NCBI GenBank assembly: GCA_913009685.1
Contig: CAJVXP010000003.1
Location: 45,999-109,998 of the forward strand
Direction of reading: 5' to 3'
Length of the DNA stretch: 64,000 bases
From: an uncultured Bacteroidota bacterium
GTDB lineage: Bacteria; Bacteroidota; Bacteroidia; Bacteroidales; F082
This document shows, piece by piece, positions 10,001-18,176 of the stretch. A program made the position numbers and the translations under genes. The notes under the pieces are model-generated. The model worked only from the letters and a program-made list of their open reading frames with translations, searched no databases and had not been told where the DNA came from. Position 1 is the stretch's first letter. The number at the start of each line of letters is the position of its first letter.

Positions 10001-10450
10001 GCCCTCACAGCATCTTCCAGTGAATTTGAAGGTAAAAAGCTGGAACGGAAAGGATTTAATGCCTATTTACGGAAGCCGGCTTCTTTGACACAAATCGAAA
10101 ACGCTTTGCGCGATTTTCTCAAGTATAGCCCGGTGGTACAGGAAAGTGAAACCACTGTTCTGTCAGAAGGAACCCTGAAAAATTTCAATACCCTTGTGGA
10201 AGAGTTGGAAAAAAAGGTGATGCCGTTGCAAAAGGAACTGTTGGGTATTAAACCCAGGCAAAAAGTGCGTGCCATGGCACAGGCATTGCTGGATATCGGA
10301 CAAGCCCTGTATTCAGTGGAAGTTAAACGTTATGGAGAGCGGCTGATGACCGCCAACGCAAACTTTCAACTCGTGAAAGAAAAAGAATTAATTGAACAAT
10401 TTCCGCAATGGTTAGAGCAATTGAAAAAAACCGTAGCGGAGAAATCGTAA
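7079..10450 (+). CDS. Multi-PAS hybrid sensor histidine kinase
   Basis: A 1123-residue cytoplasmic hybrid kinase with no membrane segment. About five PAS/PAC modules occupy residues 10-630; each ends in a PAC-like xxDIT (AIDITAQ, VQDITRQ, VRDVTQR, KEDITQK, GQDITRQ). They are followed by HisKA with MSHEIRTPMN (phospho-His 654), HATPase_c with DTGKGIP and GGTGLGLAIT, and a receiver domain with FMDIRMP (Asp 947). A C-terminal helical part of about 110 residues resembles an Hpt-like or regulatory tail without a clear motif. It probably senses an internal redox or ligand signal. The neighbouring truncated PhnD-like protein may once have been its periplasmic input, as such pairs are common. Its kinase core is nearly identical in DNA to that of the next gene. 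Confidence 0.9.
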   Translation: MVKEHTPYVYDNNHWKELVDLLPVMIFESDLANEIIYTSENVNETLGYRPDELIGKSGFELFHPEDKQYLLQNIRKKLEGKMLKPAKYRIRKKNGEYITAVFRAVPVMKDGKQVGMIVAAIDITAQEEKQLQLEKESYLLRKSQELGRIGTWELNLKTKQVKASEVLIKLYGLPQKAHYTIEDFMQHIHPEDLKECSLAWDDQGVLKKGTFNSTYRLLVNGKVVWINAVGEVKYDEKGDPHSVITAVQDITRQKLAEIELKELEQQKAAILNAIPDMIFVIDKEGVYQDYVAGVDIQSIVSPEQFLGKKITEVMPSEVAKEHLTLLQKAFATGNIQIAGYQLEVNGETSHFEARISPVDDNKAVVVVRDVTQRENDRKALLETNENLKLYYKAMDESPASVVITDAQANIQYVNHHFTKITGYLPEEAIGQNTRILKSGFQDSSFYQDLWKTILSGKTWRGEFHNKKKNGELFWEAASINPIYNQENEITHFVAIKEDITQKKKDMQTVREMASIVDSSDAIIIGKTMDGIIRTWNRGAERVYGYKAEEVIGLPVNIIVPHALKNELETITNKIKAGERVENFETHRICKNGKEVEVSLSLSGIKDEKGALTGISVVGQDITRQKQLERELITEKERAEEATRAKSLFLANMSHEIRTPMNAILGFAEILSQRIKDPVQREYLSSMQSSGKALLNLINNLLDFSKAESGKLELHEQSTDVRYLVHDIESIFRLKARQKNLDFVVEIDKNVPRDMFLDELKIRQVLLNLTGNAIKFTEKGFVKISVRAENIKKHTADLVLEVQDTGKGIPPAYHKKIFRLFEQQDTEISSRYGGTGLGLAITHQIVSQMNGSIGLESEEGKGSLFRVYLPAISLTGVIPTKKVPPKIASSPDVRFEPATILIVDDTLNNRFVLKAAFEEYPFHVLEAENGRQALEQMEKNKVDLVFMDIRMPVMDGMETTKKIRAHEEWSHIPIVALTASSSEFEGKKLERKGFNAYLRKPASLTQIENALRDFLKYSPVVQESETTVLSEGTLKNFNTLVEELEKKVMPLQKELLGIKPRQKVRAMAQALLDIGQALYSVEVKRYGERLMTANANFQLVKEKELIEQFPQWLEQLKKTVAEKS

Positions 10451-10566
10451 AGTGTTAATAGAAATGACGAATAGAAATATCAAATCAAATGCTGAATTTA
10501 AGCTGCAAATGCAACTTTTTGTTGATATAGTATCTTCATAATTTTATTCGGGATAAACTTTGAAAA

Positions 10567-13458
10567 ATGACTATTCTTAAAAATACAACTGCAGCCGCCC
10601 TGTTTCTAATATTTGCACTGATTATCATTGCCGGAGTAAACTGGTATGCCATTGAAAACATGTCTGCCTTGCATAACAAAGAAAACATGGCAAGCCATAT
10701 CCGCGAGGTAGTGCAAAAAACCACAAAAGCTGAAAAGCTGACAGCCCGTATAAATACCGGATACACCGGATTTTTGCTTACCAATGACGAAAAATTCCTG
10801 GTTCCCTTTGTAAAGGATATTCCCGCATTAAAAGAAACCGTTGCCAGTTTAATCCAATCTACGGCTGATAATCCGTTACTACAAGAAAATGTTAAGCAAT
10901 TAAAAGTATTGCTTAACAGCCTTTCGGCTTATGCAGGGAAGCTTGTCCAAACCTACCGCGAAACAGGGGTGAAAGCAGCAGTTAAAATTATGAACACTGC
11001 TGAAGAACAGCATTTGTTAACAGAAATTCAAAATGTTTTCTCTAAAATTGAGCAGGAAGAAAACCACTTGCTGGCACAACATACAACCAATGTTCGCCAC
11101 CGGGTAAAAATCATTTTTCGCATCCAGATTCTGGGCATGCTGATTATGGTGATATTCCTGTTGCTGGCCTATTGGCTTATAAGAAGAGAGCTGATACGGC
11201 GCAGACGTGCCGAGGAAGAAACCAGGCAGGCAGCCAAAGAGCTGGACCACTTTTTTGCCTTGCTGCCCGGTTTGTCGCTTATTATTGATTTTAAAGGCAG
11301 GGTGCTTAAGCTAAATCCATGGTGGCAGCAGGAGCTGGGCTACACCCGTGAAGAGATGGATGAAATACGGTTTTACGATTTGGTTCATCCCAAAGACCAA
11401 AAGTTGGCCCTCAGTGCTGTGAAATCCCTGTTCAGGGGAAAAACGGTGACCGGTCTGGAAATCCGTGTGCTAAACAAACAGGGTAAATTCCAATGGTGGG
11501 CATGGGCTGCCGCTGCCGATCTGAACAGAAGATTGATTTATACCTTTGCTCACAACATCCACGAATTAAAAACTGCCCGGGAATCAATAGGCATGCTTTC
11601 GGAACGTTTTCAGTTGGCTACCCGTATTGGGAAAATTGGTGTTTGGGACTGGGATTTGAAAACCAGGGAATTAGCAGTGGATGGAATTCTAAAAGAAATT
11701 TATGGCGTAAAGCCGGGGGATAAAAATCTGGTTCGGATGTGGGTTGAGCGAACCCATCCGGAAGACCGGCATTTTATGCTGGATAGAATTCAGGAATGTA
11801 TCCGGAACCATGAAGAATTGAGCGAGACTTTCCGGATTGTCCATCCCGTTGATGGAGTGAAACACCTCCAAACCATTGGGAAGGTGATGTTTGACGAGAA
11901 TGGAACGCCCTATAGAATGATTGGTGTAAGCTGGGATATTACGGAGAAAAAGAAAAATGAAATAGCTTTGCAGGAGGCTCGTGAAAAAGCCGAGAAAGCC
12001 ACCCGTGCCAAGAGTTTATTCCTGGCCACTATGAGCCACGAAATACGCACGCCCATGAATGCCATTCTGGGATTTGCTGAAATCTTGTCTCAACGCATTA
12101 AAGACCCCGTACAGCAAGAGTACCTTGCTTCCATGCAAAGCAGCGGTAAAGCCCTGTTGAACCTGATTAATAATTTGCTGGATTTTTCCAAGGCGGAATC
12201 GGGCAAGCTGGAGTTACACGCACAAAGCACCGACGTTCGCCATCTCGTGTATGAAATTGAAAGCATCTTCCGTTTGGAAGCACGGCAAAAACAACTGGAT
12301 TTTAAGATTAGTATTGCCGAAAATGTTCCCCGTAATATGTTGTTGGATGAGGCAAAAATACGGCAGGTGTTAGTAAATCTGACCAGCAACGCCATTAAGT
12401 TTACCGAAAAGGGCAGTGTGAAAATCAGTGTGCGGTCCGATAATATTGATGACATCAGAGCCGACCTGATTTTAGAAGTGTCTGATACAGGAAAGGGTAT
12501 CCCACCCGAATATCATGAAAAAATCTTTCAGCTTTTTGAACAACAGGGTGCCGGCATTACGCGAAAATATGGCGGAACCGGCCTGGGTCTGGCCATTACC
12601 ATGCAAATTGTTCAGTTGATGAAAGGACGTATCAATCTAATGAGTGAGGAAGGAAAGGGCAGTACCTTTCAGGTAGTTTTGCCGGCTATTCTACTTGCGG
12701 GAGAAAAAGCTATTCGAGATGGTTTGCCAGAGTTGGATTTTGAGAAACTGGTGTTTGAACCGGCCACAATTTTAATTGTAGATGATACTCCGGGTAATAT
12801 CGAAGTGTTAAAGGCGATGTTTGAAAACCAGCCGTTTGTATTACTGGAGGCACAAAATGGCAGGGCTGCCCTCGAAATTATGGGTAAAAATAAAGTGGAC
12901 ATGGTATTTATGGATATCAGTGTGCCCGAAATGGACGGTATCACGGCTGTAAAGGCTATCCGTAACCACAAAGAATGGTCGCATATTCCGGTGATCGCTT
13001 TGTCTGCATCGTCAACTGATTTTAGTCCTGCTCAACTAATAAAGAAAGGTTTTAATGGTTACGTGCGGAAACCTGCTTCCCGGGACGAAATTTTAAGGAC
13101 GTTAGCAAAATATCTGAAATGTGACATAAAGGATGAAAGCAGTAACGATGATATCAAAACATTAAGCCGGGAAACAGTCCGGAACTTTTCCCGAATAATG
13201 GAAAGTCTGGAAAATAAAATTCTTCCGCTTCAGCAAAGCCTGCTCGGCATCCGTCCACGCAAGGAAGTAGAAAATCTGGCTAAATTTCTTATGGGCATTG
13301 GTAAGAAGTATAAGTCAGAAGAAGTGTTGCGTTATGGGGAAAAATTATTGGCTGCCAATGAGTATTTTCTGTTGGAGAAAGAAAAAATGTTGATTGAAAA
13401 TTTACCTGATTTTGTGAAACAGTTAAAAGATATGTATAATGATTACAGAAATAAATGA
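10567..13458 (+). CDS. CHASE3-PAS hybrid sensor histidine kinase
   Basis: A 963-residue membrane kinase. An N-terminal transmembrane helix (residues 8-27) is followed by a helical periplasmic region resembling CHASE3 (TGYTGFLLTNDEKFLVPF) and a second membrane helix at about 180-200 (ILGMLIMVIFLLLAYWLI). Then come two PAS modules (about 225-330 and 340-460), HisKA with MSHEIRTPMN (His 491), HATPase with DTGKGIP and GGTGLGLAIT, and a receiver with FMDISVP (Asp 783). The C-terminal tail resembles that of the previous kinase. The gene ends 20 bases inside the next gene, so the two are translationally coupled. Confidence 0.9.
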   Translation: MTILKNTTAAALFLIFALIIIAGVNWYAIENMSALHNKENMASHIREVVQKTTKAEKLTARINTGYTGFLLTNDEKFLVPFVKDIPALKETVASLIQSTADNPLLQENVKQLKVLLNSLSAYAGKLVQTYRETGVKAAVKIMNTAEEQHLLTEIQNVFSKIEQEENHLLAQHTTNVRHRVKIIFRIQILGMLIMVIFLLLAYWLIRRELIRRRRAEEETRQAAKELDHFFALLPGLSLIIDFKGRVLKLNPWWQQELGYTREEMDEIRFYDLVHPKDQKLALSAVKSLFRGKTVTGLEIRVLNKQGKFQWWAWAAAADLNRRLIYTFAHNIHELKTARESIGMLSERFQLATRIGKIGVWDWDLKTRELAVDGILKEIYGVKPGDKNLVRMWVERTHPEDRHFMLDRIQECIRNHEELSETFRIVHPVDGVKHLQTIGKVMFDENGTPYRMIGVSWDITEKKKNEIALQEAREKAEKATRAKSLFLATMSHEIRTPMNAILGFAEILSQRIKDPVQQEYLASMQSSGKALLNLINNLLDFSKAESGKLELHAQSTDVRHLVYEIESIFRLEARQKQLDFKISIAENVPRNMLLDEAKIRQVLVNLTSNAIKFTEKGSVKISVRSDNIDDIRADLILEVSDTGKGIPPEYHEKIFQLFEQQGAGITRKYGGTGLGLAITMQIVQLMKGRINLMSEEGKGSTFQVVLPAILLAGEKAIRDGLPELDFEKLVFEPATILIVDDTPGNIEVLKAMFENQPFVLLEAQNGRAALEIMGKNKVDMVFMDISVPEMDGITAVKAIRNHKEWSHIPVIALSASSTDFSPAQLIKKGFNGYVRKPASRDEILRTLAKYLKCDIKDESSNDDIKTLSRETVRNFSRIMESLENKILPLQQSLLGIRPRKEVENLAKFLMGIGKKYKSEEVLRYGEKLLAANEYFLLEKEKMLIENLPDFVKQLKDMYNDYRNK

Positions 13459-14647
13459 AAACAAAAAGATCCTGATTGTTGACGATAATCCCCGCAATGT
13501 GGAGGTTGTTGCTAATTTGCTTTCAGGGAATAATTACGACATTGAATTTGCCGTGAGTGGGGAGGAGGCGCTGGAATGGGTCGAAAAAGCGGCTTTTGAT
13601 CTTATTTTGATGGATATCATGATGCCGGGCATTGATGGTTATGAAGCCTGCCGGCAGATAAGGGAAAAGGAGGCATGCCGCGATGTCCCCGTAATATTTC
13701 TCACGGCCAAAACCGATACGGAAAGTCTGTCCAAAGCCTTTCGGGCAGGGGGTGTGGATTACGTTTCCAAACCGTTTCGTTCGGAGGAGCTGCTGGCCCG
13801 CGTTGCAACCCATCTGGAGCTGAAACAGCGGCGTGAAGAACTGAAGGAACTCAATGCCCGTTTAGAAGAAAAAGTGCGTGAAAGAACCCGTGAATTGCAG
13901 GAATCCAACACAAAACTTTCCATTGCCCTGAAAGACCTGAAACAACTCGATAATACCAAAACAGACTTTTTGCACATGGTAAGCCATGAGCTGCGGACAC
14001 CGCTTAACGGTATCATGGGAGGAATGGAACTGTTGAAAACACACTCTTTTTCCGATGAAGTTATGGATTATCTTAGTATCCTGGATTTATCTACCCGGCG
14101 GTTAGAGAGTTTTTCCTATAAAGCTTTAGATATTACACAGTTGCAAACCATGGGTGTATCGATAATGCATTTGAATAGAATTTCCCTGTCTGCCTTTGTG
14201 GAAACCTTTATAAGGGAATATGAGAAAGTAAATAATATTCAGCCCGGCCGCTTGCTGTTTCATTCAGATACTTCGAAGAATCTGGTGGAAGCCGACAATA
14301 ATTATTTTCGGAAAGTATTGGAAATCATTGTGGAAAACGCGCTGCAATATTCTCCGGAGGACAAACCTGTCCGGATTATCGTGGAAGAAAAAGATGATAA
14401 TGTAGTGTGTACAATAAAAGATCAGGGGAGTGGCTTTCCCGGGTCTATGCTTGAGTCAAGTATGATGGCCTTTTCACCCGGTGTGGAACATCAGGATCAA
14501 AGGACGGGCTTAAGCCTGCACCTTGCACGGATGGTTATGCACTATTTAAATGGCGAACTGCAACTTTCCAATGCACCGGAAGGCGGGGCTGTTGTCAGGT
14601 TGGTTTTACCAAAAATAGTACCCGAAGAAGAAAAAGAAGATAAATAG
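13439..14647 (+). CDS. Response regulator-histidine kinase fusion (REC-HisKA-HATPase)
   Basis: A 402-residue protein with an N-terminal receiver domain (ILIVDDNPRN; phospho-acceptor Asp 59 in LMDIMMPGIDG; Lys in VSKPFR). A coiled-coil linker (LKELNARLEEKVRERTRELQ) leads to HisKA with MVSHELRTPLNG (His 183) and an HATPase domain with a diverged G2 box (RTGLSLHLARMV). Such receiver-first kinases act late in phosphorelays. The ATG at 13439 overlaps the end of the upstream kinase gene by 20 bases. The three sensor genes probably form one signalling unit; the final output regulator is not visible nearby unless it is the NtrC-type gene at 16 kb. Confidence 0.9.
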   Translation: MITEINENKKILIVDDNPRNVEVVANLLSGNNYDIEFAVSGEEALEWVEKAAFDLILMDIMMPGIDGYEACRQIREKEACRDVPVIFLTAKTDTESLSKAFRAGGVDYVSKPFRSEELLARVATHLELKQRREELKELNARLEEKVRERTRELQESNTKLSIALKDLKQLDNTKTDFLHMVSHELRTPLNGIMGGMELLKTHSFSDEVMDYLSILDLSTRRLESFSYKALDITQLQTMGVSIMHLNRISLSAFVETFIREYEKVNNIQPGRLLFHSDTSKNLVEADNNYFRKVLEIIVENALQYSPEDKPVRIIVEEKDDNVVCTIKDQGSGFPGSMLESSMMAFSPGVEHQDQRTGLSLHLARMVMHYLNGELQLSNAPEGGAVVRLVLPKIVPEEEKEDK

Positions 14648-14745
14648 TTTACAGCGTTGCCGGGATGTTTTTTTTGGCTTTTGCTGTTGGCTTTGATTTG
14701 GTCCTTTTCGGACTGAAAAAACGGGATTTCTTACAGGATGGAAAA

Positions 14746-14781
14746 AGAAAAAGCCGCTCAAATCCAATGGTTCAAGCGGCT
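14746..14781 (-). terminator. Terminator of tRNA-Arg (CCG)
   Basis: On the minus strand, just after the tRNA, AGCCGCT and AGCGGCT form a 7-bp GC-rich stem with a 16-base loop, followed by TTTTTCTTTTTC. This has the form of a Rho-independent terminator. Confidence 0.6.
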
Positions 14782-14806
14782 AATATATTTGCTATGAGTA
14801 GTTTAG

Positions 14807-14878
14807 TGATCCCGCCGGGATTCGAACCCGAATCATCAGAACCGGAATCTGACATTCTATCCGTTGAACTACGGGACC
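14807..14878 (-). tRNA. tRNA-Arg (anticodon CCG)
   Basis: On the minus strand 72 nt fold into a cloverleaf. Acceptor GGTCCCG pairs with CGGGATC (one G-T), discriminator A. The anticodon stem TCAGA/TCTGA encloses loop TTCCGGT with anticodon CCG, which reads CGG. The T loop is TTCGAATC. CCA is not encoded. The plus-strand ORF 14665-14907 (IPPGFEPESSEPESDILSVEL) is its translated shadow. Confidence 0.93.
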
Positions 14879-14879
14879 G

Positions 14880-14925
14880 GTTTGGAATGAATAATGTTGA
14901 GGGATGAATGTTGAATGAATGGCTC
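14880..14925 (+). repeat. GAATGA-rich repeat, left of four-helix gene
   Basis: The stretch GAATGAATAATG...GATGAATGTTGAATGAATG is made of GAATGA/GATGAATG units. A longer array of the same unit in opposite orientation lies at 15355-15446, so the two enclose the four-helix-bundle gene. Confidence 0.6.
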
Positions 14926-14939
14926 CGACATAAATTGGC

Positions 14940-15296
14940 TTAAACTTTATTCCTTTGTGCTGTTTTTCTTGAAGCGATAAAAATTGAAGTTAATTCATGG
15001 GCCTCTTTCAAGAGGTCTTTTATATTATCATCATTCCCAAACTTAAAAAGCAACAAAAAATCTAACCAAAATTCACATTCATCCGACTCTTCGACCACAA
15101 TACTCAGTTTTGAAATGAAACCTGCTGTCGTTTGTGCCAATCGTGTTGCTCTGTAATTTGCAGCAACAGAAGTTGCACATCTGATAAGCTGACCTTTCAC
15201 ATGATTTCCAAAATAAGAATGGGGAAGTGTTTCCGAAAATTTCACACATTCATAAGCAAAAGATTTTGTCCTTGCTACTAAATTCTCGCCGCGCAT
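14940..15296 (-). CDS. Four-helix bundle protein (23S rRNA intervening-sequence type)
   Basis: A 118-residue, all-helical protein with the marks of the S23/IVS four-helix-bundle family: LVARTKSFAYECVKFSETLP at the start, GQLIRCATSVAANYRATRLAQT in the middle and ESDECEFWLDFL in the third helix. Members form pentameric barrel-like bundles. Some are encoded in 23S rRNA intervening sequences or assist diversity-generating retroelements (Avd), but for most the function is unknown. Here the gene is alone between a tRNA and the tmRNA gene and is enclosed by inverted GAATGA-rich arrays, as if it had been inserted. No reverse transcriptase is present. Confidence 0.9.
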   Translation of the reverse strand: MRGENLVARTKSFAYECVKFSETLPHSYFGNHVKGQLIRCATSVAANYRATRLAQTTAGFISKLSIVVEESDECEFWLDFLLLFKFGNDDNIKDLLKEAHELTSIFIASRKTAQRNKV

Positions 15297-15354
15297 AATT
15301 AACAGTTCTAGATTTCTAAACTTATAAAATTTATTGTAGTATCCATTTGTTCCC

Positions 15355-15446
15355 CTTCATCACTCCTTCATCATCATTCTTTCATTCATTCATCATTCAT
15401 TCATTCATCATTCTTTCATTCATCATTCTTTCATTCATCATTCTTT
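15355..15446 (-). repeat. TCATTCATTC/GAATGA tandem array
   Basis: About 90 bases of ATCATTCTTTCATTC-type units lie between the four-helix-bundle gene and the 3' end of tmRNA. They are the inverted counterpart of the short array at 14880. The longer period CATCATTCTTTCATT recurs several times. Confidence 0.85.
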
Positions 15447-15449
15447 TTG

Positions 15450-15847
15450 TGGAGCTGGAGGGATTCGAACCCTCGTCCAAACATGAAACCAATATGCTTT
15501 CTACATGCTTAGTTTGTCATTGATTGTCGGGAAATACACGGGGACAAACACCCAAAATATTTCCTTAGCCTCTAAAATTTCATTTTGGCCGTGAGGCGAA
15601 GCCAAAATTAGTCTGAAGTTGCTTGCGACTCGTTATCAGGCCGGAATCAGACATCTCCACCTGCGAGCCGTCTCGTCCCCCGTACTTCGACGGAGAATGA
15701 AGCCTGTCTACTATAACTTCGATCAGGCTGCGAGAGCGTAATTAGGTTCGCCAAATAAAATAGTGTGTAACGCGGTTTTACGGGTTGTGTTACCTTGCCC
15801 GGCATGCTTACCTATCCGTTCAAATGCTGTCAAAACCAGTCAGCCCC
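15450..15847 (-). ncRNA. ssrA: Transfer-messenger RNA (tmRNA)
   Basis: The minus strand starts with GGGGCTGACTGGTTTTGACA and ends with a T arm GGTTCGAATCCCTCC and acceptor CAGCTCC-A, which pair to form the tRNA-like end. The tag frame reads GGC GAA CCT AAT TAC GCT CTC GCA GCC TGA, i.e. GEPNYALAA-stop, ending in the usual ALAA degradation signal. The length of about 398 nt is normal. tmRNA rescues stalled ribosomes and tags the unfinished protein. CCA is not encoded. ORFs called across it at 15785-16132 are not genes. Confidence 0.95.
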
Positions 15848-16014
15848 TCATGTCAAAGAACATTCCCCAATCGGGATGGCAAAAGTAATAAAATTGTTCG
15901 GTTGCCACTGTTTCTATCAGCAATTTTTATGCCAACGGCGAAAAAAGCTATGCCGGATGTGTTTTATTCCGGAATAGATTTACAAAAAGTTCAGGACGAG
16001 ACAAGAGCATGTTC

Positions 16015-17178
16015 TCACAGCATCAACGGCTTTACAAAAGTCTCAATATCTTTTTTGGTGATTTCTTTTTCGCAGAGGATGAGCAACCGTTCCACGACAT
16101 TGTGCAACTCCCGCACATTGCCGCTCCAGTGAAAAGTTTGTAGCATTTTCAGTGCGGCATCGGTAATTTTTTTCGCCGGCTTTCCCTGTTCCTGAGTCAA
16201 TTCATTGATAAAATACTCTACAAGCAATGGAATATCGTCTAACCTGTCGCGCAGCGGCGGCACCTGTATGACAATAACACTCAACCGGTGATAAAGGTCT
16301 TCACGGAAGTTTCTTTTTTTGATTTCTCCGGGCAGGTCTTTGTTGGAAGCGGACAACACACGAACATCAACCGTAATTTCTTTCTCTCCGCCAACACGTG
16401 TAATCGTATTTTCTTGTAAAGCCCGTAAAACTTTAGCCTGAGCCGACAAACTCATGTCCCCGATTTCATCGAGAAACAAAGTCCCGCCATGGGCCAGTTC
16501 AAAATCGCCGCGTCGTTGTTTTACAGCCGAAGTAAAAGAACCCTTTTCGTGTCCAAAAAGCTGACTTTCGATCAGCTCGGAAGGAATGGCGGCGCAGTTG
16601 ACCTCAACAAAAGGTGATTTCTGCCGGTTGCTTTGTTCGTGAATCTGTCGGGCGACCAGCTCCTTGCCGGTACCATTTTCGCCTTCAATAAGCACCCGTG
16701 CATTGGTTGGCGCCACACGGGCAATCATCTCTTTCAGTTGAACCATGACAGGTGAGGTACCCACGATTTCATACTTCTTCTCAATCTCCTTTCTCAGTGT
16801 TTTTGTCTGGTTCACCAAATCTTTTTTATCAATGGCATTGCGTAGTGTAATGAGCAGCCGGTTCAGATCAGGGGGCTTCACAATGAAATCGTATGCGCCT
16901 TTTTTGATGGCTTCCACTGCCGTTTCAATAGTTCCGTGGCCTGAAATCATTATGACCGGACAGTCAGTGAACTGTTGCAGAGCTGTCAGCACTTCCATGC
17001 CATCCATTTCGGGCATTTTTATATCCAGCAGGATGACGTCATAAGCCGTGGCTTTGGCCAGCTCCAGACCATCCATGCCGTTGGCAGCCAAATCCACCTC
17101 ATATTTTTCAAATTCCAGAATCTCTTTCAATGTCCGGCGTATACTGCTTTCGTCATCGATGACCAATACTTTTGTCAT
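16015..17178 (-). CDS. NtrC-type sigma-54 response regulator without HTH domain
   Basis: From the ATG at 17178 the protein has 387 residues: a receiver domain ([12 protein letters not shown]; Asp 52 in [11 protein letters not shown]; Lys in IVKPPD) and a sigma-54 AAA+ domain with Walker A GENGTGKE, Walker [12 protein letters not shown] and the loop GSFTSA in place of the usual GAFTGA. It ends with the AAA+ helical part ([20 protein letters not shown]), so the C-terminal Fis-type DNA-binding domain is missing. I know similar HTH-less proteins with GSFTSA from other Bacteroidetes, so this is probably the intact form and not a truncation. The ORF track start at 17217 adds 13 residues before the receiver fold and is less likely. 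Confidence 0.9.
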   Translation of the reverse strand: MTKVLVIDDESSIRRTLKEILEFEKYEVDLAANGMDGLELAKATAYDVILLDIKMPEMDGMEVLTALQQFTDCPVIMISGHGTIETAVEAIKKGAYDFIVKPPDLNRLLITLRNAIDKKDLVNQTKTLRKEIEKKYEIVGTSPVMVQLKEMIARVAPTNARVLIEGENGTGKELVARQIHEQSNRQKSPFVEVNCAAIPSELIESQLFGHEKGSFTSAVKQRRGDFELAHGGTLFLDEIGDMSLSAQAKVLRALQENTITRVGGEKEITVDVRVLSASNKDLPGEIKKRNFREDLYHRLSVIVIQVPPLRDRLDDIPLLVEYFINELTQEQGKPAKKITDAALKMLQTFHWSGNVRELHNVVERLLILCEKEITKKDIETFVKPLML

Positions 17179-17284
17179 AGGTCGTAATTTTTCTTCAAAA
17201 TTAAGCATTCTTTGCATTTACGGCCGGGAACTTTTTTGCCTGTCTGCTATGAATTTTTTACATTCGCAAAAAACTGTTGACACC

Positions 17285-18094
17285 ATGGCAAAATATTCGT
17301 TTAAAGATAAGGTGATCGTTATCACCGGCGCTTCTTCAGGAATAGGGAAGGAGCTGGCTTTTCGGATGGCAGAAGCTGGCGCCTCGCTGGCCCTCGGCGC
17401 ACGGAATATGGAGAAATTGGAGGCCGTGGCTGAAGTGTGCCGGCAAAAAGGCAGCCGTGCCATCGCTATTCCTGTGGACGTTTCCGACAAAGAAGATTGT
17501 AAAAATTTCATCGAAAAGACAGTTGATAAATATGGGGAAATCGATGTCCTCGTAAATAATGCCGGGATAACCATGTGGGCTTATTTTGAGGAGTTTACCG
17601 ATTTGACGCCGTTTGAACAGATTATGCAGGTAAACTATTTCGGGAGTCTGTATTGCACGTTTTATGCGTTGCCTTATCTGAAGAAAACCAAAGGCCGTTT
17701 GGTGGGCGTTTCCAGCCTTACCGGGAAGACCGGTGTCCCCACACGAAGCGGTTATGCGGCGAGTAAACATGCCATGGCCGGATTCTTCGACACGTTGCGC
17801 ATCGAGTTGAAAGACACCGGTGTGAGTGTAACTATGATTTACCCGGGATTTGTCTCCACCGAAGTGCGTGCACATGCCATGGGTAGCGATGGGAAACCGT
17901 TGGGCAAAAGCCCGTTGAATGAAGCCGGAGCCATGTCGGTCGAAAAATGTGTTGACCTTATGATTCCTGCTATTGCCGGACGAAGACGGGAACTGGTTAT
18001 GACGACCAAAGCCAAAGTTGGATTATGGCTTAAGCTGATTGCCCCGTCATTGGTAGATCGCATTGCCCTAAAGGCTGTGTCGAAGAAGAAATAA
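17285..18094 (+). CDS. Short-chain dehydrogenase/reductase (SDR)
   Basis: From the ATG at 17285 the protein has 269 residues (MAKYSFKDKVIVITG). It shows the classical SDR marks: TGASSGIGKE dinucleotide-binding motif near residue 14-23, NNAGI, catalytic Ser in VSSLTGK and YAASKHA with the Tyr-Lys pair. It probably oxidises or reduces a hydroxy or keto group with NAD(P)(H); the substrate cannot be told. The ORF track start at 17048 would add 79 residues overlapping the divergent regulator gene and is rejected. The gene is divergent from the NtrC-type regulator. Confidence 0.9.
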   Translation: MAKYSFKDKVIVITGASSGIGKELAFRMAEAGASLALGARNMEKLEAVAEVCRQKGSRAIAIPVDVSDKEDCKNFIEKTVDKYGEIDVLVNNAGITMWAYFEEFTDLTPFEQIMQVNYFGSLYCTFYALPYLKKTKGRLVGVSSLTGKTGVPTRSGYAASKHAMAGFFDTLRIELKDTGVSVTMIYPGFVSTEVRAHAMGSDGKPLGKSPLNEAGAMSVEKCVDLMIPAIAGRRRELVMTTKAKVGLWLKLIAPSLVDRIALKAVSKKK

Positions 18095-18120
18095 AGGCTT
18101 TACAAAAGCCTTTATTTCAC
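18091..18120 (+). terminator. Perfect hairpin after the SDR gene
   Basis: ATAAAGGCTTT and AAAGCCTTTAT form an 11-bp perfect stem with a 3-base loop that starts at the stop codon of the SDR gene. The T tract is short, but the hairpin is symmetrical and may also serve the convergent ResB-CcsA gene. Confidence 0.65.
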
Positions 18121-18176
18121 ACAAAAAGCGATGATTAACATGGTCTTTTAGGCCAAACTCAGGTTAAAAGGTTTTT

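Noticed and set aside
14665-14907. Plus-strand ORF with IPPGFEPESSEPESDILSVEL
   Set aside because: It is the translated antisense of tRNA-Arg (CCG).
15355-15446. Possible CRISPR-like array
   Set aside because: The units are continuous low-complexity TCATTC repeats without spacers.
15785-16132. ORFs across the tmRNA 5' end
   Set aside because: They are chance frames over tmRNA and the end of the NtrC-type gene.
17048-17284. N-terminal extension of the SDR ORF
   Set aside because: It overlaps the divergent regulator gene, and the SDR fold starts at the ATG at 17285.
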